Assembly (NCBI GenBank): GCA_003150405.1
Contig: QAMM01000008.1
Coordinates: 1 to 64,000 of the forward strand
DNA length: 64,000 bases
DNA from: Clostridiales bacterium
Lineage (GTDB): Bacteria > Bacillota > Clostridia > Oscillospirales > Ruminococcaceae
Reading direction: 5' to 3'
The notes beneath the pieces are model-generated. The model worked only from the letters and a program-made list of their open reading frames with translations, was not told the origin of the DNA and ran no database searches. Shown in pieces: positions 7,029 to 15,777 of this stretch (position 1 is the first letter of the stretch; the number at the start of each line of letters is the position of its first letter). Position numbers and translations under genes: made by a program.

Positions 7029-8858
7029 ATGTGCGGTTATGTGGGATTTACAAACCGGATTGACAACGCGGACGCCGTGCTCGGTGAAATGATGGACGCC
7101 ATCCGCCACCGCGGCCCGGATTCCGATGGGCGGTATATCGACGATGACATTGCGCTGGGGTTCCGGCGGCTGAGCATCATTGACTTGAAACAGGGCGATC
7201 AGCCTATTTTCAATGAGGACAACAGCAAGGTACTGCTGTTCAACGGCGAAATCTACAACTATAAGCAGCTCCGCGAAAAACTCATCCAGGCGGGGCATAC
7301 CTTCACCACTCATTCCGACTCCGAGGTACTGCTCCACGGCTATGAGGAGTACGGCGTTAAGCTCGTCAACATGCTGCGTGGCATGTTTTCTTTTGTTATC
7401 TGGGACAAAGTGAAAAAAGAGCTGTTCGGCGCGCGGGATTACTTTGGCGTCAAGCCGCTTTATTATGCCGAGATGAACGGTACTCTGATGTTCGGTTCCG
7501 AAATTAAGGCGTTTCTGCCGCATCCGCAGTTTCAAAAAGAGCTCAATCTTGATACGTTGGAAAACTACCTCACCTTCCAGTATTCCCCGTTGACCGACAC
7601 CTTTTTCAAAAACGTTTATAAGCTCATGCCCGCTCACTACTTTTTGTATAAGGACGGCAAAATGGAGATTACCCGCTACTGGGAACCGGATTTTGCGGAC
7701 GACGAGAGCAAATCGCTGGAGGATTGGGTCAAAGAAATCCGTTCCACCTTTGAGGATTCGGTCGAAGCCCATAAAATCAGCGATGTTGAGGTCGGCTCCT
7801 TCCTTTCAAGCGGTATTGATTCGAGCTATGTCACTGCCTGCGCCAAGGTGGATAAATCCTTCACCGTTGGCTTTGCAGGGGACAAATACGACGAAATTGG
7901 CTATGCCAAAAAATGTTCCGAATACATTAAAATCAAGAACAAAAGCAAGGCCATCACCGAGCAGGAGTATTGGGATATTATCCCTACCGTGCTTTACCAT
8001 TTGGATGAACCGCTCGGCGACCCCGCTTCGATTGCGCTCTACTTTGTTTCCAAAGAGGCGGCGGAGGACGTCAAGGTTGTGCTTTCCGGCGAGGGTGCGG
8101 ACGAAGTGTTCGGCGGATATAATGTATACAGCGAAACGCTCCGCAGCGCCCGCTACCGCAGGGTGCCTAAGTGTATTCGCGGGGTGATTGGCAAGGCGGT
8201 TGACCACATGCCGCCCTTTAAGGCAAAAAACTTCCTGTACCGCCACCGCGGTGATTTGCAGGATTGGTTCAACGGCAACCCGAATGCCGGTTTCAGCGAG
8301 CGGGAGCGAAAGCAGATTTTAAAGGTCAAAACCAATGCGCCGTCCCCGAAAGAGCTGGTTGCGCCATTTTATGAAAAAGTCAAGGATAAGGATCCGGTGA
8401 CCCAGATGCAGTATGTTGACCTGCACATGTGGCTTTCGGGTGACATTTTGCTCAAAGGTGATAAAATGAGCATGGCAAACTCGCTGGAAGTACGGGTGCC
8501 GTTCCTCGATATTGAGGTAATGAAGCTCGCCCAGCGGATTCCCAGCCGTTACCGTGTCACCGATGAAAACACCAAGGTGGCGCTGCGCAAAGCTTCCGCC
8601 AACAAGTTGCCGCCGGAAACAGCCGCAAAGCGCAAGCTCGGGTTCCCGGTGCCGGTTCGCCAGTGGCTCCGTGAGGAAAAATACTACAACATGGTCAAAG
8701 ACGCTTTCCACAGCGAGATTGCCCAGAAACTGTTCAACGTGGATGTTATTATGGGCCTGCTGGATGATTACCGCGCGGGCAAACGGCAGGATTACCTCAA
8801 AATCTGGTCAATTTTTACCTTTGTGCTTTGGTATGAAGAGTTTTTTGTCAAACGGTAA
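7029..8858 (+). CDS. asnB: Asparagine synthase, glutamine-hydrolysing
   Basis: The 609-residue enzyme makes asparagine from aspartate, glutamine and ATP. The start MCGYVGFTN puts Cys2 at the mature N-terminus, where it acts as the glutaminase nucleophile, so the ATG at 7029 is preferred over the upstream in-frame start at 6960. RHRGPDSDG and FNGEIYNY belong to the class II glutaminase domain (about 1-200). The synthetase domain carries SSGIDSSYV (the ATP pyrophosphate loop), LSGEGADEVFGGY and the conserved SLEVRVPFLD. GGAGG lies 11 nt before the start, slightly far. Length is normal for AsnB. A strong promoter precedes it and a terminator follows, so it is a single-gene unit. Confidence 0.95.
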   Translation: MCGYVGFTNRIDNADAVLGEMMDAIRHRGPDSDGRYIDDDIALGFRRLSIIDLKQGDQPIFNEDNSKVLLFNGEIYNYKQLREKLIQAGHTFTTHSDSEVLLHGYEEYGVKLVNMLRGMFSFVIWDKVKKELFGARDYFGVKPLYYAEMNGTLMFGSEIKAFLPHPQFQKELNLDTLENYLTFQYSPLTDTFFKNVYKLMPAHYFLYKDGKMEITRYWEPDFADDESKSLEDWVKEIRSTFEDSVEAHKISDVEVGSFLSSGIDSSYVTACAKVDKSFTVGFAGDKYDEIGYAKKCSEYIKIKNKSKAITEQEYWDIIPTVLYHLDEPLGDPASIALYFVSKEAAEDVKVVLSGEGADEVFGGYNVYSETLRSARYRRVPKCIRGVIGKAVDHMPPFKAKNFLYRHRGDLQDWFNGNPNAGFSERERKQILKVKTNAPSPKELVAPFYEKVKDKDPVTQMQYVDLHMWLSGDILLKGDKMSMANSLEVRVPFLDIEVMKLAQRIPSRYRVTDENTKVALRKASANKLPPETAAKRKLGFPVPVRQWLREEKYYNMVKDAFHSEIAQKLFNVDVIMGLLDDYRAGKRQDYLKIWSIFTFVLWYEEFFVKR

Positions 8859-8965
8859 GCTGTACGGAGCGAGTTATGGTGCTTATGCTGAGCTGTCCGC
8901 AACTGCAAAATGAAATGCGTTTCAATGCCGGCTGTGCCCAATCGGTTGTATCGTCGTTTTTCAAG

Positions 8966-8999
8966 GAGCCGCCCTGCAAACAGGGCGGCTCTTTTGTTT
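8966..8999 (+). terminator. Rho-independent terminator downstream of asnB
   Basis: GAGCCGCCCTG at 8966-8976 pairs perfectly with CAGGGCGGCTC at 8981-8991 across a CAAA loop and is followed by TTTTGTTT. Confidence 0.92.
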
Positions 9000-9591
9000 G
9001 TGGCGTTTGATGCAGTGCCAAAGGAGGCCTCCGGCTTTGGCAAACACCTGGTGGCCGAGCGGAGACACTTTCGAAATAGCAACGGGATTTACAGGAAGCT
9101 GGAAACGAGTGAGAACGTCATTGGTTCGGTATTAAAAAACGGTAAACCAACACCATCGAATTTTTGTCCCCATGCAAATACAGCCCAACTGCGCCGCAGG
9201 TTCACACAAGAGGTACGGTCTTAATCCATTCGATTTTTGAAACAAGGGTGTATAGAGCTGGGTGAGCTGCGCCTGGATTAGAGCGGCATTGTTTTTGCGA
9301 AAAGAACCGGGAGGGCAATGCTTGATTTATGCGGAATGTTCAATTAAAAACGAAAATATGGCTAAAATCATTCAAGAAATAGCTGCGATTTAATACAAAC
9401 TATAGTATAATAATCTCACATCGTACAGCAAAGCAGAGCTCCGGGCAGCAGAGAGGATATGGTGTCGCTCCAGAAAAACGGGATCCGTTTTTCGTTTATG
9501 GTGCAAGTCTGCGGCCCGTGTGTAGTATAATAAAATAGCTGTACGGCAAATAAGGCTGTATAAAATCAAACGACAAAAAGGAGCGGCAGAT
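9000..9591. other. Intergenic region with two promoter-like blocks
   Basis: No convincing gene is seen. GTATAATAA occurs twice, with TATAAT at 9406-9411 and 9526-9531. Each copy sits in a loosely similar context, followed by a GTACRGCAAA-like string. The second could be the -10 of the aldo/keto reductase gene, but no good -35 accompanies it. Confidence 0.4.
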
Positions 9592-10446
9592 ATGTTTCAA
9601 AGTTTACAGGATTGCTACACACTCAACAACGGCGTAAAAATTCCCTGCATTGGCTATGGTACCTTTAAAACGCCAAACGGCGAAGCTGTCGTGGATTCGG
9701 TTATAAATGCAGTGAAAGCAGGCTACCGCCATATTGACACGGCACACCGTTATGACAATGAGGAAGGTGTGGGGGAGGGGATCCGCAAATGCGGAGTGCC
9801 GCGTGAAGAGCTGTTTATCACCACCAAACTCGGTAACCACCACCACGGGTACCGGGAGACACTGGAGGCTTTCGACCTCTCGCTCAAAAAGCTGGGACTG
9901 GACTATATTGACCTTTACCTCATTCACTGGCCGGCGCCGCTTGTTTGCCGCGAAAACTACAAAGAGAAAAATGTAGAGACCTGGCGTGCCTTTGAAGAGC
10001 TTTACCGCGCGGGCAAGGTGCGCGCCATTGGGTTGAGCAACTTCTGGCAGACCCACATTGACGCCCTGCTGGAAACGGCGGAGGTTAAGCCGATGGTCAA
10101 CCAGCTTGAGGTACACCCACAGTTCCCGCATCAGGATTTGGTGGATTACTGCAAGATGCACCAGATTCAGGTGGAATCCTGGGGTCCGCTGATTCAGGGT
10201 AAGGCGTTCCAATACCCGGTGCTGCAAGAGGTTGCGGAAAAGCATGGCAAAACTGTTGCGCAGGTTTGTGTGCGCTGGGCGATGGACAAGGACGTTTTGC
10301 CTCTACCAAAATCCAACCACTACGACCGTATGGTGCAAAACGCGGATGTATTTGATTTCACCCTTGACGACGAGGACTTCCGGAACATCAGTGCGCTGGA
10401 GGCTTACGGGCGGATTGGCAAGCATCCGGACACCGCGCCATTTTAA
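9592..10446 (+). CDS. Aldo/keto reductase
   Basis: The 284-residue protein is a (beta/alpha)8 NADPH-dependent aldo/keto reductase. HIDTAHRYDNEEGVGEGIR holds the catalytic aspartate and tyrosine, FITTKLGNHHHGY holds the lysine, and YLIHWP holds the histidine of the usual tetrad. The cofactor loop LPLPKSNHYDRM resembles the family pattern IPKS-x-x-x-x-R-x. It resembles 2,5-diketo-gluconate-reductase-like enzymes, but the substrate is not predictable. AAGGAG lies 8 nt before the ATG. The remnant of a close paralogue follows at 10504, so the locus once held a tandem pair. The C-terminus GKHPDTAPF is the usual AKR ending. Confidence 0.92.
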   Translation: MFQSLQDCYTLNNGVKIPCIGYGTFKTPNGEAVVDSVINAVKAGYRHIDTAHRYDNEEGVGEGIRKCGVPREELFITTKLGNHHHGYRETLEAFDLSLKKLGLDYIDLYLIHWPAPLVCRENYKEKNVETWRAFEELYRAGKVRAIGLSNFWQTHIDALLETAEVKPMVNQLEVHPQFPHQDLVDYCKMHQIQVESWGPLIQGKAFQYPVLQEVAEKHGKTVAQVCVRWAMDKDVLPLPKSNHYDRMVQNADVFDFTLDDEDFRNISALEAYGRIGKHPDTAPF

Positions 10447-10503
10447 GTGGAGAACATGTGTGCCCGGCGAAAGGATATCCGCCGGAGAGTAGGAGAGAGC
10501 GAA

Positions 10504-10657
10504 TGGATGCGCTCGGGATTGTTATACGCTGCAAAACGACGTGAAGATGTCCTGCATTGGCTCCGGCGTTTTTAAAATGGAGGGTGACGCGGCGGAACGA
10601 GTGGTGTATAAGACGTTTGGCCACACCGGCCAGGATCCAGAGAAAAACCCGTTTTAA
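10504..10657 (+). pseudogene. Internally deleted aldo/keto reductase remnant
   Basis: From 10517 the frame reads DCYTLQNDVKMSCIGSGVFK and about ten further residues, matching residues 7-36 of the reductase just upstream (DCYTLNNGVKIPCIGYGTFK). It then jumps to FGHTGQDPEKNPF and a stop, matching that enzyme's last 13 residues (YGRIGKHPDTAPF). About 235 central codons are missing, with the junction near 10616. The likely original ATG at 10504, behind AGGAG, is one base out of frame with the rest, so a frameshift also occurred. It cannot encode an enzyme. The divergence from the intact copy shows it came from a distinct paralogue, not a recent duplication. Confidence 0.85.
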
Positions 10658-10678
10658 CAGGATGTTTCCGATGGTATA

Positions 10679-10708
10679 AGCGGCGGAGGGTATTCCTGCC
10701 GCTTTTTC
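10679..10708 (+). terminator. Terminator after the aldo/keto reductase remnant
   Basis: AGCGGC at 10679-10684 pairs with GCCGCT at 10698-10703 and runs into TTTTTCTCTG. Confidence 0.7.
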
Positions 10709-10756
10709 TCTGTAATTGTTCTAAAATACACCCCGGTTTTTTAGTGGTTTTTTGAA

Positions 10757-10785
10757 TTGACAAGGTGTCCGTTGGCCGCTATACT
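10757..10785 (+). promoter_or_regulatory. Sigma-A promoter of the DUF4867 gene
   Basis: TTGACA at 10757-10762 and TATACT at 10780-10785 are 17 bp apart. The short leader contains a small hairpin, GCCTGG...CCAGGC at 10798-10821. Confidence 0.8.
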
Positions 10786-10848
10786 GATTATAAAGCGCCT
10801 GGGACAGGGTTGCTCCAGGCCGTTTATTTTGAAACAGGAGTGATAGCA

Positions 10849-11517
10849 ATGATAGAGAAGATGCAGAAGGCGAATCCGGGAATCAAGATTCTCCCGGTAG
10901 AAGATGCTGCTTTTGGAAAATACGGCCAGATCATTACCGGGTATGATTTTTCTGAGTACATCGCGTACATGAAAGCCAATACTCCAACCCCGAAAGAGGG
11001 TAATGTTTACATTCCGTCGGATGAAAAGATGGAAGCGTTTGCGGTTACCCAAGAGGTCTCTGCAAACTTTTACGGTGAAATGCCGGTTCAGGTGGGCTAC
11101 TGCAACGGCAGTACCTCCAGCTTGGACGCGCTGGAGTACCACAAAGGCAGTGAAATTGACCTTGCCGTGACCGATCTCGTGGTGCTGCTCGGCTCAATTA
11201 CCGACATCAAAGACAATGTTTACGATTCCGCAAAGGTAGAGGCGTTCTACATCAAGGCGGGCACCGCTGTGGAGTTTTACGGCCCCACCCTGCATTTTGC
11301 CCCCTGCATGGTCGATGAGAACGGCTACCAGTGCGTAGTCGTGCTTCCGCGCGACACCAACTTCCCGCTGGACAACGCGGTTTCCCCGAAAAACAACGAA
11401 GACAAACTCCTGCTGATGAAAAACAAGTGGGTTATTGCACATCCGGACAGCGGTATGGCAAAAGACGGCGCCTATGTTGGTATTACCGGTGTAAACCTCA
11501 AGCTCTCCATCGGTTAA
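10849..11517 (+). CDS. DUF4867 family protein (cupin-like)
   Basis: The 222-residue protein looks like a DUF4867 member, a cytoplasmic cupin-like family of Firmicutes with no established reaction. The central part, LEYHKGSEIDLAVTDLVVLL and later VEFYGPTLHFAPC, fits two beta-barrel strands with possible metal ligands (His, Glu, His, Cys). Related families often sit near sugar catabolism genes, so a sugar isomerase or epimerase role is possible but unproven. The ATG at 10849 follows CAGGAG at 8 nt; an earlier in-frame start overlaps the promoter and is rejected. It has its own promoter and terminator, so it is a single-gene unit. Confidence 0.75.
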   Translation: MIEKMQKANPGIKILPVEDAAFGKYGQIITGYDFSEYIAYMKANTPTPKEGNVYIPSDEKMEAFAVTQEVSANFYGEMPVQVGYCNGSTSSLDALEYHKGSEIDLAVTDLVVLLGSITDIKDNVYDSAKVEAFYIKAGTAVEFYGPTLHFAPCMVDENGYQCVVVLPRDTNFPLDNAVSPKNNEDKLLLMKNKWVIAHPDSGMAKDGAYVGITGVNLKLSIG

Positions 11518-11571
11518 GCAGGCCGTTTTGGCGGGCCGCCTCTTGTTTTGAGTCTTATTTTGTCACGCGAA

Positions 11572-11606
11572 GTGGCTGCGGGTGTTTGCACCCGTAGCCG
11601 CTTTTT
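11572..11606 (+). terminator. Terminator after the DUF4867 gene
   Basis: GGCTGCGGGTG pairs with CACCCGTAGCC (one G-T pair) across TTTG and is followed by a T-rich run from 11602. Confidence 0.85.
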
Positions 11607-11679
11607 CGCTTTTTTACCACCCCAGCATCCCTCTAAACTTTCCGCACAGCCCCCATTACACAAGGAGGTGTATGACGCA

Positions 11680-13455
11680 ATGTTCCAGATAAAATGGGCA
11701 TGGGAGAATATGGCTGGTTATCGGAAGCGGTACATAATGGCGCTGTCCTTTGTGGTGACCAGCTCGCTTCTCGTGTTCATCAACCCGTTTATAACCCAAA
11801 CCATTGTTGACGAAGTGCTGGTTGGTACAGCCGGACCGGACGGAGAGGTGGTCCGCAATTATACCATCCTGATTCCACTGCTTATCACTATGGTGCTGGT
11901 TCATTTGTTCCGCATGAGTATGCTCAACGCAGGCGTTTACAACTGTGATTATGCATCGCAGGGGATGCTTGTCAATATGCGCGAGCATTTGTACGACCGC
12001 ATCCAGACACAGGACAAGACCTATTATGACCGTTACCGCACCGGCGACCTGATGACTAGGCTCACCGGCGACCTCGACACGGTCCGCAATGCGTTTTCCT
12101 ATGTGTTCCGCGAGTTTATTATTGATATTTTCCTCTTTCTTACGACCACCGTCTTTTTCCTCACCATCAACCCCCTCTTTACGGTGGCGGTGATGGCGGT
12201 GACGCCGGTTCTGCTTATCCTTTCCAAAATGTTTTCCAAAAAGGTGCGCTCCAAATATGTAATTTTGCGTGAACGGCTGAGCGAGCTCAACACCAAAGCG
12301 CAGGAGGATATTTCGGGCAACCGGGTCATCAAGGCGTTTTCAAGGGAACAATACGAAATGGATGAGTTTGCCAAAAAGAACAACGCTTACCGTACAGCGA
12401 ATATCGACTCCCAATTCACCTGGCTGCGTTATTTCCCGGGCGTTCATGTTCTGGCCAATATGCCAACGGTGGTGATCATCCTTGTAGGCGGCTTATTTAT
12501 TATCAACGGCTGGCTGACGGCGGGTGATCTCGCCGCGTTTTCGGCCCTGACCTGGGCGATCAGCGAGCCGATGCGCAACATCGGCATTCTGCTCAACGAC
12601 CTTCAGCGGTTTTTTGCCTCGGCGGATAAAGTCATTGAAATGTACTACGCCCAGCCGCATATCCAAAACGCGCCGGACGCCATTGACCTGCCGCATAAAA
12701 TGCGCGGCAAGGTGGAGTTCAAAGACGTTCATTTCAAGCTTAATGACCAGGTGGTTTTCGACGGTATTTCCTTTGTGGCAAACCCCGGTGAGACCATTGC
12801 GGTCATGGGCGGCACCGGTTCCGGCAAAACCTCGCTTGTCAACCTCATTGAGCGGTTTTACGATGTGACCGGCGGTGCTGTTCTGGTGGATGACGTCGAC
12901 GTGCGCAGGCTGACCTTAAGCTCGCTGCGCGGTGGTATAGGAATGGCCACGCAGGATGTTTTTCTTTACTCCGAAACGGTGGATGGAAACATTGCCTACG
13001 GCGATCCGGAGCTCAGCGAGGAGGAGGTCCGCCATTTTGCGGAGATCACCGCTTCCGACTTTATTGATGACATGGAGGATGGCTACGAGACTATTGTCGG
13101 CGAGCGCGGTGTCGGTCTCTCCGGCGGGCAGAAGCAGCGTCTGGCGCTCGCCCGTGCGCTCGCGATAAAGCCGTCGATTCTGATTCTGGACGACACGACC
13201 TCAGCAGTCGACATGGAGACCGAAAAATACATTCAGGAGCAGCTTTCCAAGCTGGATTTTGAATGCACTAAGTTCATCATCGCTCAACGTATTTCCTCGG
13301 TTAAAAACGCCGACCAGATTCTCATACTCGACCACGGCAAAATTGTGGAACACGGCACCCATGCGGAGCTGCTCCGGCAAAACGGCTATTACCGTGAAAT
13401 TTTTGAGCTCCAGCACGGTGCAGAAAGGCAGGTGGTTTCGGATGGCGCGCAATAA
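11680..13455 (+). CDS. ABC exporter half-transporter with degenerate ATP site (subunit 1)
   Basis: The 591-residue protein has an N-terminal six-helix exporter domain (about 1-320) fused to an ATPase domain. Walker A is MGGTGSGKTS and the signature is GLSGGQKQR. The Walker B end reads ILILDDTTSAVD, with Asp where the catalytic Glu is expected, and the switch loop reads FIIAQRISS, with Gln where His is expected. It therefore cannot form a fully active site alone and should pair with the next gene product, as in heterodimeric exporters such as TM287/288 or BmrCD. AAGGAGGTG precedes the ATG at 11680, and the next gene overlaps its end by 14 bp. Cargo is unknown; drugs, lipids or peptides are typical. 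Confidence 0.93.
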   Translation: MFQIKWAWENMAGYRKRYIMALSFVVTSSLLVFINPFITQTIVDEVLVGTAGPDGEVVRNYTILIPLLITMVLVHLFRMSMLNAGVYNCDYASQGMLVNMREHLYDRIQTQDKTYYDRYRTGDLMTRLTGDLDTVRNAFSYVFREFIIDIFLFLTTTVFFLTINPLFTVAVMAVTPVLLILSKMFSKKVRSKYVILRERLSELNTKAQEDISGNRVIKAFSREQYEMDEFAKKNNAYRTANIDSQFTWLRYFPGVHVLANMPTVVIILVGGLFIINGWLTAGDLAAFSALTWAISEPMRNIGILLNDLQRFFASADKVIEMYYAQPHIQNAPDAIDLPHKMRGKVEFKDVHFKLNDQVVFDGISFVANPGETIAVMGGTGSGKTSLVNLIERFYDVTGGAVLVDDVDVRRLTLSSLRGGIGMATQDVFLYSETVDGNIAYGDPELSEEEVRHFAEITASDFIDDMEDGYETIVGERGVGLSGGQKQRLALARALAIKPSILILDDTTSAVDMETEKYIQEQLSKLDFECTKFIIAQRISSVKNADQILILDHGKIVEHGTHAELLRQNGYYREIFELQHGAERQVVSDGAQ

Positions 13456-15220
13456 GTTTGACATTGACGAATCGCTTGAATCTCCATTTAATATACAGCA
13501 CTTAAAACGCAGCTTTATTTACATTAAAAAGTACAAGAAAAAGATGATCCTTGCACTGATCTACTCGCTGCTGAGCGTTATTTTCGCCCTGTTTGGCCCT
13601 CAGATTATGAAAGAGGCACTCGACGTTGCGGTGGTCAACAAAGATGTGCCTTACCTCATCCTGCTTTCGGTCCTGCTGATTGTGACCATCGGTATCTCTA
13701 TTCTGCTCAACGTCCTGCGTTCCCGCATTACGGCGGTGGTGGGGCAGAACATCATCTATGACATCCGGCAGGATTTGTTCGAACACCTGCAAAAGCTTCC
13801 TTTTTCCTATTATGACAACCGGCCGCACGGCAAAATCCTTGTCCGCGTGGTACAGTATGTCAACAACGTCTCGGACATGCTTTCGAACGGTATCATCAAC
13901 TTTTTCCTTGAAATCTGCAATCTGATATTTGTCACGGTGTTTATGTTCATCACTGACGCGCGGCTCGCACTTGTTATCATTGCAGGACTTCCAGTGCTGA
14001 TTGTGATTGTGGGGGCTATTATGCCGAAGCAGCGGCGGGCCTGGCAGAATTTCTCCAACAAAAACTCCAACATGAACGCCTACCTGCATGAGAGTATTCT
14101 TGGTTCCAGTGTCACCCAGATTTTCACCCGCGAGAAGCTCAACGCGGATATCGGCTACACCCAGTTCCACAACTGCCGCCGCTCCTTTTTGAAGGCGGTA
14201 TTCGTCTCCAACTGGGTCTGGTATTCGGTGGAGATGATTTCCGCCATCGTCAACGCGAGCGTCTACGGGGCGGGCATTCTGCTCATCCGCCCTATGGCGA
14301 CCTTCGGCACCATCATCGCGATGGGCGATTACTCCTGGCGCTTCTGGCGACCGATCACCAACCTCGCGAACCTCTACAACAATCTCATCAATACCATTGC
14401 CTACCTCGAACGCATTTTTGAAACCATCGATGAACCGATTCTCATCGAGGATGCGCCGGACGCCAAAGCACTGCCGTCCATCCGCGGAAATGTGGAATTC
14501 AAGGACGTTGTGTTTGAGTACGAACCGGGGCACCCCATCCTAAACCACATGAGCTTTCAGGTGAAGGCTGGAGAGAGCATTGCCCTTGTCGGGCCGACCG
14601 GCGCCGGCAAGACGACAGTCATCAATCTCATCAGCCGGTTTTATGACATCTCCTCTGGTCAGATTTTAATTGACGGGCACGACATTTCCAAAGCAACGCT
14701 GCACTCCCTTCGCAGTCAAATGGGCGTTATGCTACAGGACAGCTTCGTGTTCTCCGGCGACATTCAGGAGAATATCCGCTACGGCAAATTGGATGCTACC
14801 GATGAGGAAGTTGTCGCCGCTGCCAAAACGGTTAAAGCGGATGAGTTTATCCGCGAAATGGAACACGGCTACAAGACCGAGGTCAATGAGCGCGGCAGCA
14901 GGCTTTCCCAAGGACAAAAACAGCTCATTTCCTTTGCCCGCACCTTGATTGCCGACCCGAAAATCCTCATTCTCGACGAGGCAACCTCCTCCATTGACAC
15001 CAAGACCGAACGCCTGATGCAGGAGGGGCTCAATGAGCTGCTTAAGGGGCGTACTTCATTTATTATTGCGCACCGGCTTTCCACCATCCAGCATTGCGAC
15101 CGCATTATGTATGTAGATGAAGGGATCATCCAGGAATGCGGTTCCCATGATGAATTGATGGCGAAAAAAGGTAAATATTACGAGCTTTGCATGGCGCAGC
15201 GCGAGAACGCGGTGGTATAA
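13442..15220 (+). CDS. ABC exporter half-transporter with catalytic ATP site (subunit 2)
   Basis: The 592-residue partner has the same exporter fold. Walker A is VGPTGAGKTTV, and the Walker B end ILILDEATSSID keeps the catalytic Glu. The switch loop FIIAHRLST keeps the His. Its signature is RLSQGQKQL instead of LSGGQ, so the ATP site built from the partner's Walker motifs and this signature is degenerate, while the other site is complete. The start at 13442 (MARNKFDIDE) overlaps the end of subunit 1 by 14 bp, implying coupled translation; a longer reading from 13259 would overlap far too much. The N-terminal extension before the first helix is charged and cytoplasmic. Confidence 0.93.
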   Translation: MARNKFDIDESLESPFNIQHLKRSFIYIKKYKKKMILALIYSLLSVIFALFGPQIMKEALDVAVVNKDVPYLILLSVLLIVTIGISILLNVLRSRITAVVGQNIIYDIRQDLFEHLQKLPFSYYDNRPHGKILVRVVQYVNNVSDMLSNGIINFFLEICNLIFVTVFMFITDARLALVIIAGLPVLIVIVGAIMPKQRRAWQNFSNKNSNMNAYLHESILGSSVTQIFTREKLNADIGYTQFHNCRRSFLKAVFVSNWVWYSVEMISAIVNASVYGAGILLIRPMATFGTIIAMGDYSWRFWRPITNLANLYNNLINTIAYLERIFETIDEPILIEDAPDAKALPSIRGNVEFKDVVFEYEPGHPILNHMSFQVKAGESIALVGPTGAGKTTVINLISRFYDISSGQILIDGHDISKATLHSLRSQMGVMLQDSFVFSGDIQENIRYGKLDATDEEVVAAAKTVKADEFIREMEHGYKTEVNERGSRLSQGQKQLISFARTLIADPKILILDEATSSIDTKTERLMQEGLNELLKGRTSFIIAHRLSTIQHCDRIMYVDEGIIQECGSHDELMAKKGKYYELCMAQRENAVV

Positions 15221-15637
15221 AATCCGCGGCTGCTCATCTCTAACAATCTATTGAGGTTTTGCAGTACGGTTGTTCCGCATCGCCAAGGAGAGACCGCTAG
15301 GCTGTACGCCCAGGGAACCCATACCATGATCTTTACCGGAACCTTCCTCAGTCTGTTTGCCATGTTCGATTACTTTCAAACCGAATTTCCTGGGAAATAC
15401 TGGAAAAAGCCCCCTTTTTGGAATCTGTTGGATTCCAAAAAGGGGGCTTTTTTGATCTGCTGATGCGATACGATCGGGCAGCAGAGGAACCAGATTGTGC
15501 CGGCGATTTTTCTCGATCGATATGGGACACCGAAGCCAAAAACGGCAAAGGGACAAGATGATGCAGAGCACTTTGAAGCTATCGGCTTGAAAACAAAGCT
15601 ATAAAAGGCGGATTGCGGGTACATTCTGTTGTAGTGA
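15221..15637. other. Intergenic region between the ABC exporter and pstS regulatory sites
   Basis: Apart from the strong hairpin at 15404-15453, I see no gene. Short open frames on both strands here lack ribosome sites and run across the terminator. Confidence 0.5.
15404..15453. terminator. Strong bidirectional terminator after the ABC exporter
   Basis: AAAAAGCCCCCTTTTTGGAA continues into a perfect inverted copy across a short TGTT loop, giving a stem of more than 20 bp flanked by A-run and T-run. It should end exporter transcripts. Confidence 0.92.
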
Positions 15638-15743
15638 TTTACGCGAATTTTACACGGGATTTTCGTTTTGTAAAAGAAAACAGCTGTTTTTACTCATTTT
15701 TTACACAGTGCAAATAGCTCATTTTACATTGAGGCAATACAAT
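15638..15743 (+). promoter_or_regulatory. Pho-box array and -10 of pstS
   Basis: TTTACG at 15638, TTTACA at 15649 and TTTTCG at 15660 lie at an exact 11-bp step. A second set has TTTACT at 15689, TTTACA at 15700 (again 11 bp) and TTTACA at 15723. This fits the Gram-positive PhoP binding pattern of TTHAYA-like direct repeats with 5-bp gaps. TACAAT at 15738-15743 is a likely -10 without a good -35, as expected for a promoter that needs PhoP. The phoP and phoR genes are the last two of the same gene run. Confidence 0.75.
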
Positions 15744-15777
15744 AAAGCCGTACTTAAGAGAAAAAGGAGAATGAACA

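Noticed and set aside
8910..9224. 104-codon frame after asnB
   Set aside because: It crosses the perfect asnB terminator and has no ribosome site or similarity.
13502..14533. 343-codon minus-strand frame inside ABC subunit 2
   Set aside because: Antisense to conserved exporter sequence; composition is His/Asp/Arg-rich, as expected for a shadow frame.
15376..15624. Short minus-strand frames after the ABC exporter, considered as transposase remnants
   Set aside because: No transposase motif, no flanking repeats, and they cross the strong hairpin at 15404-15453.
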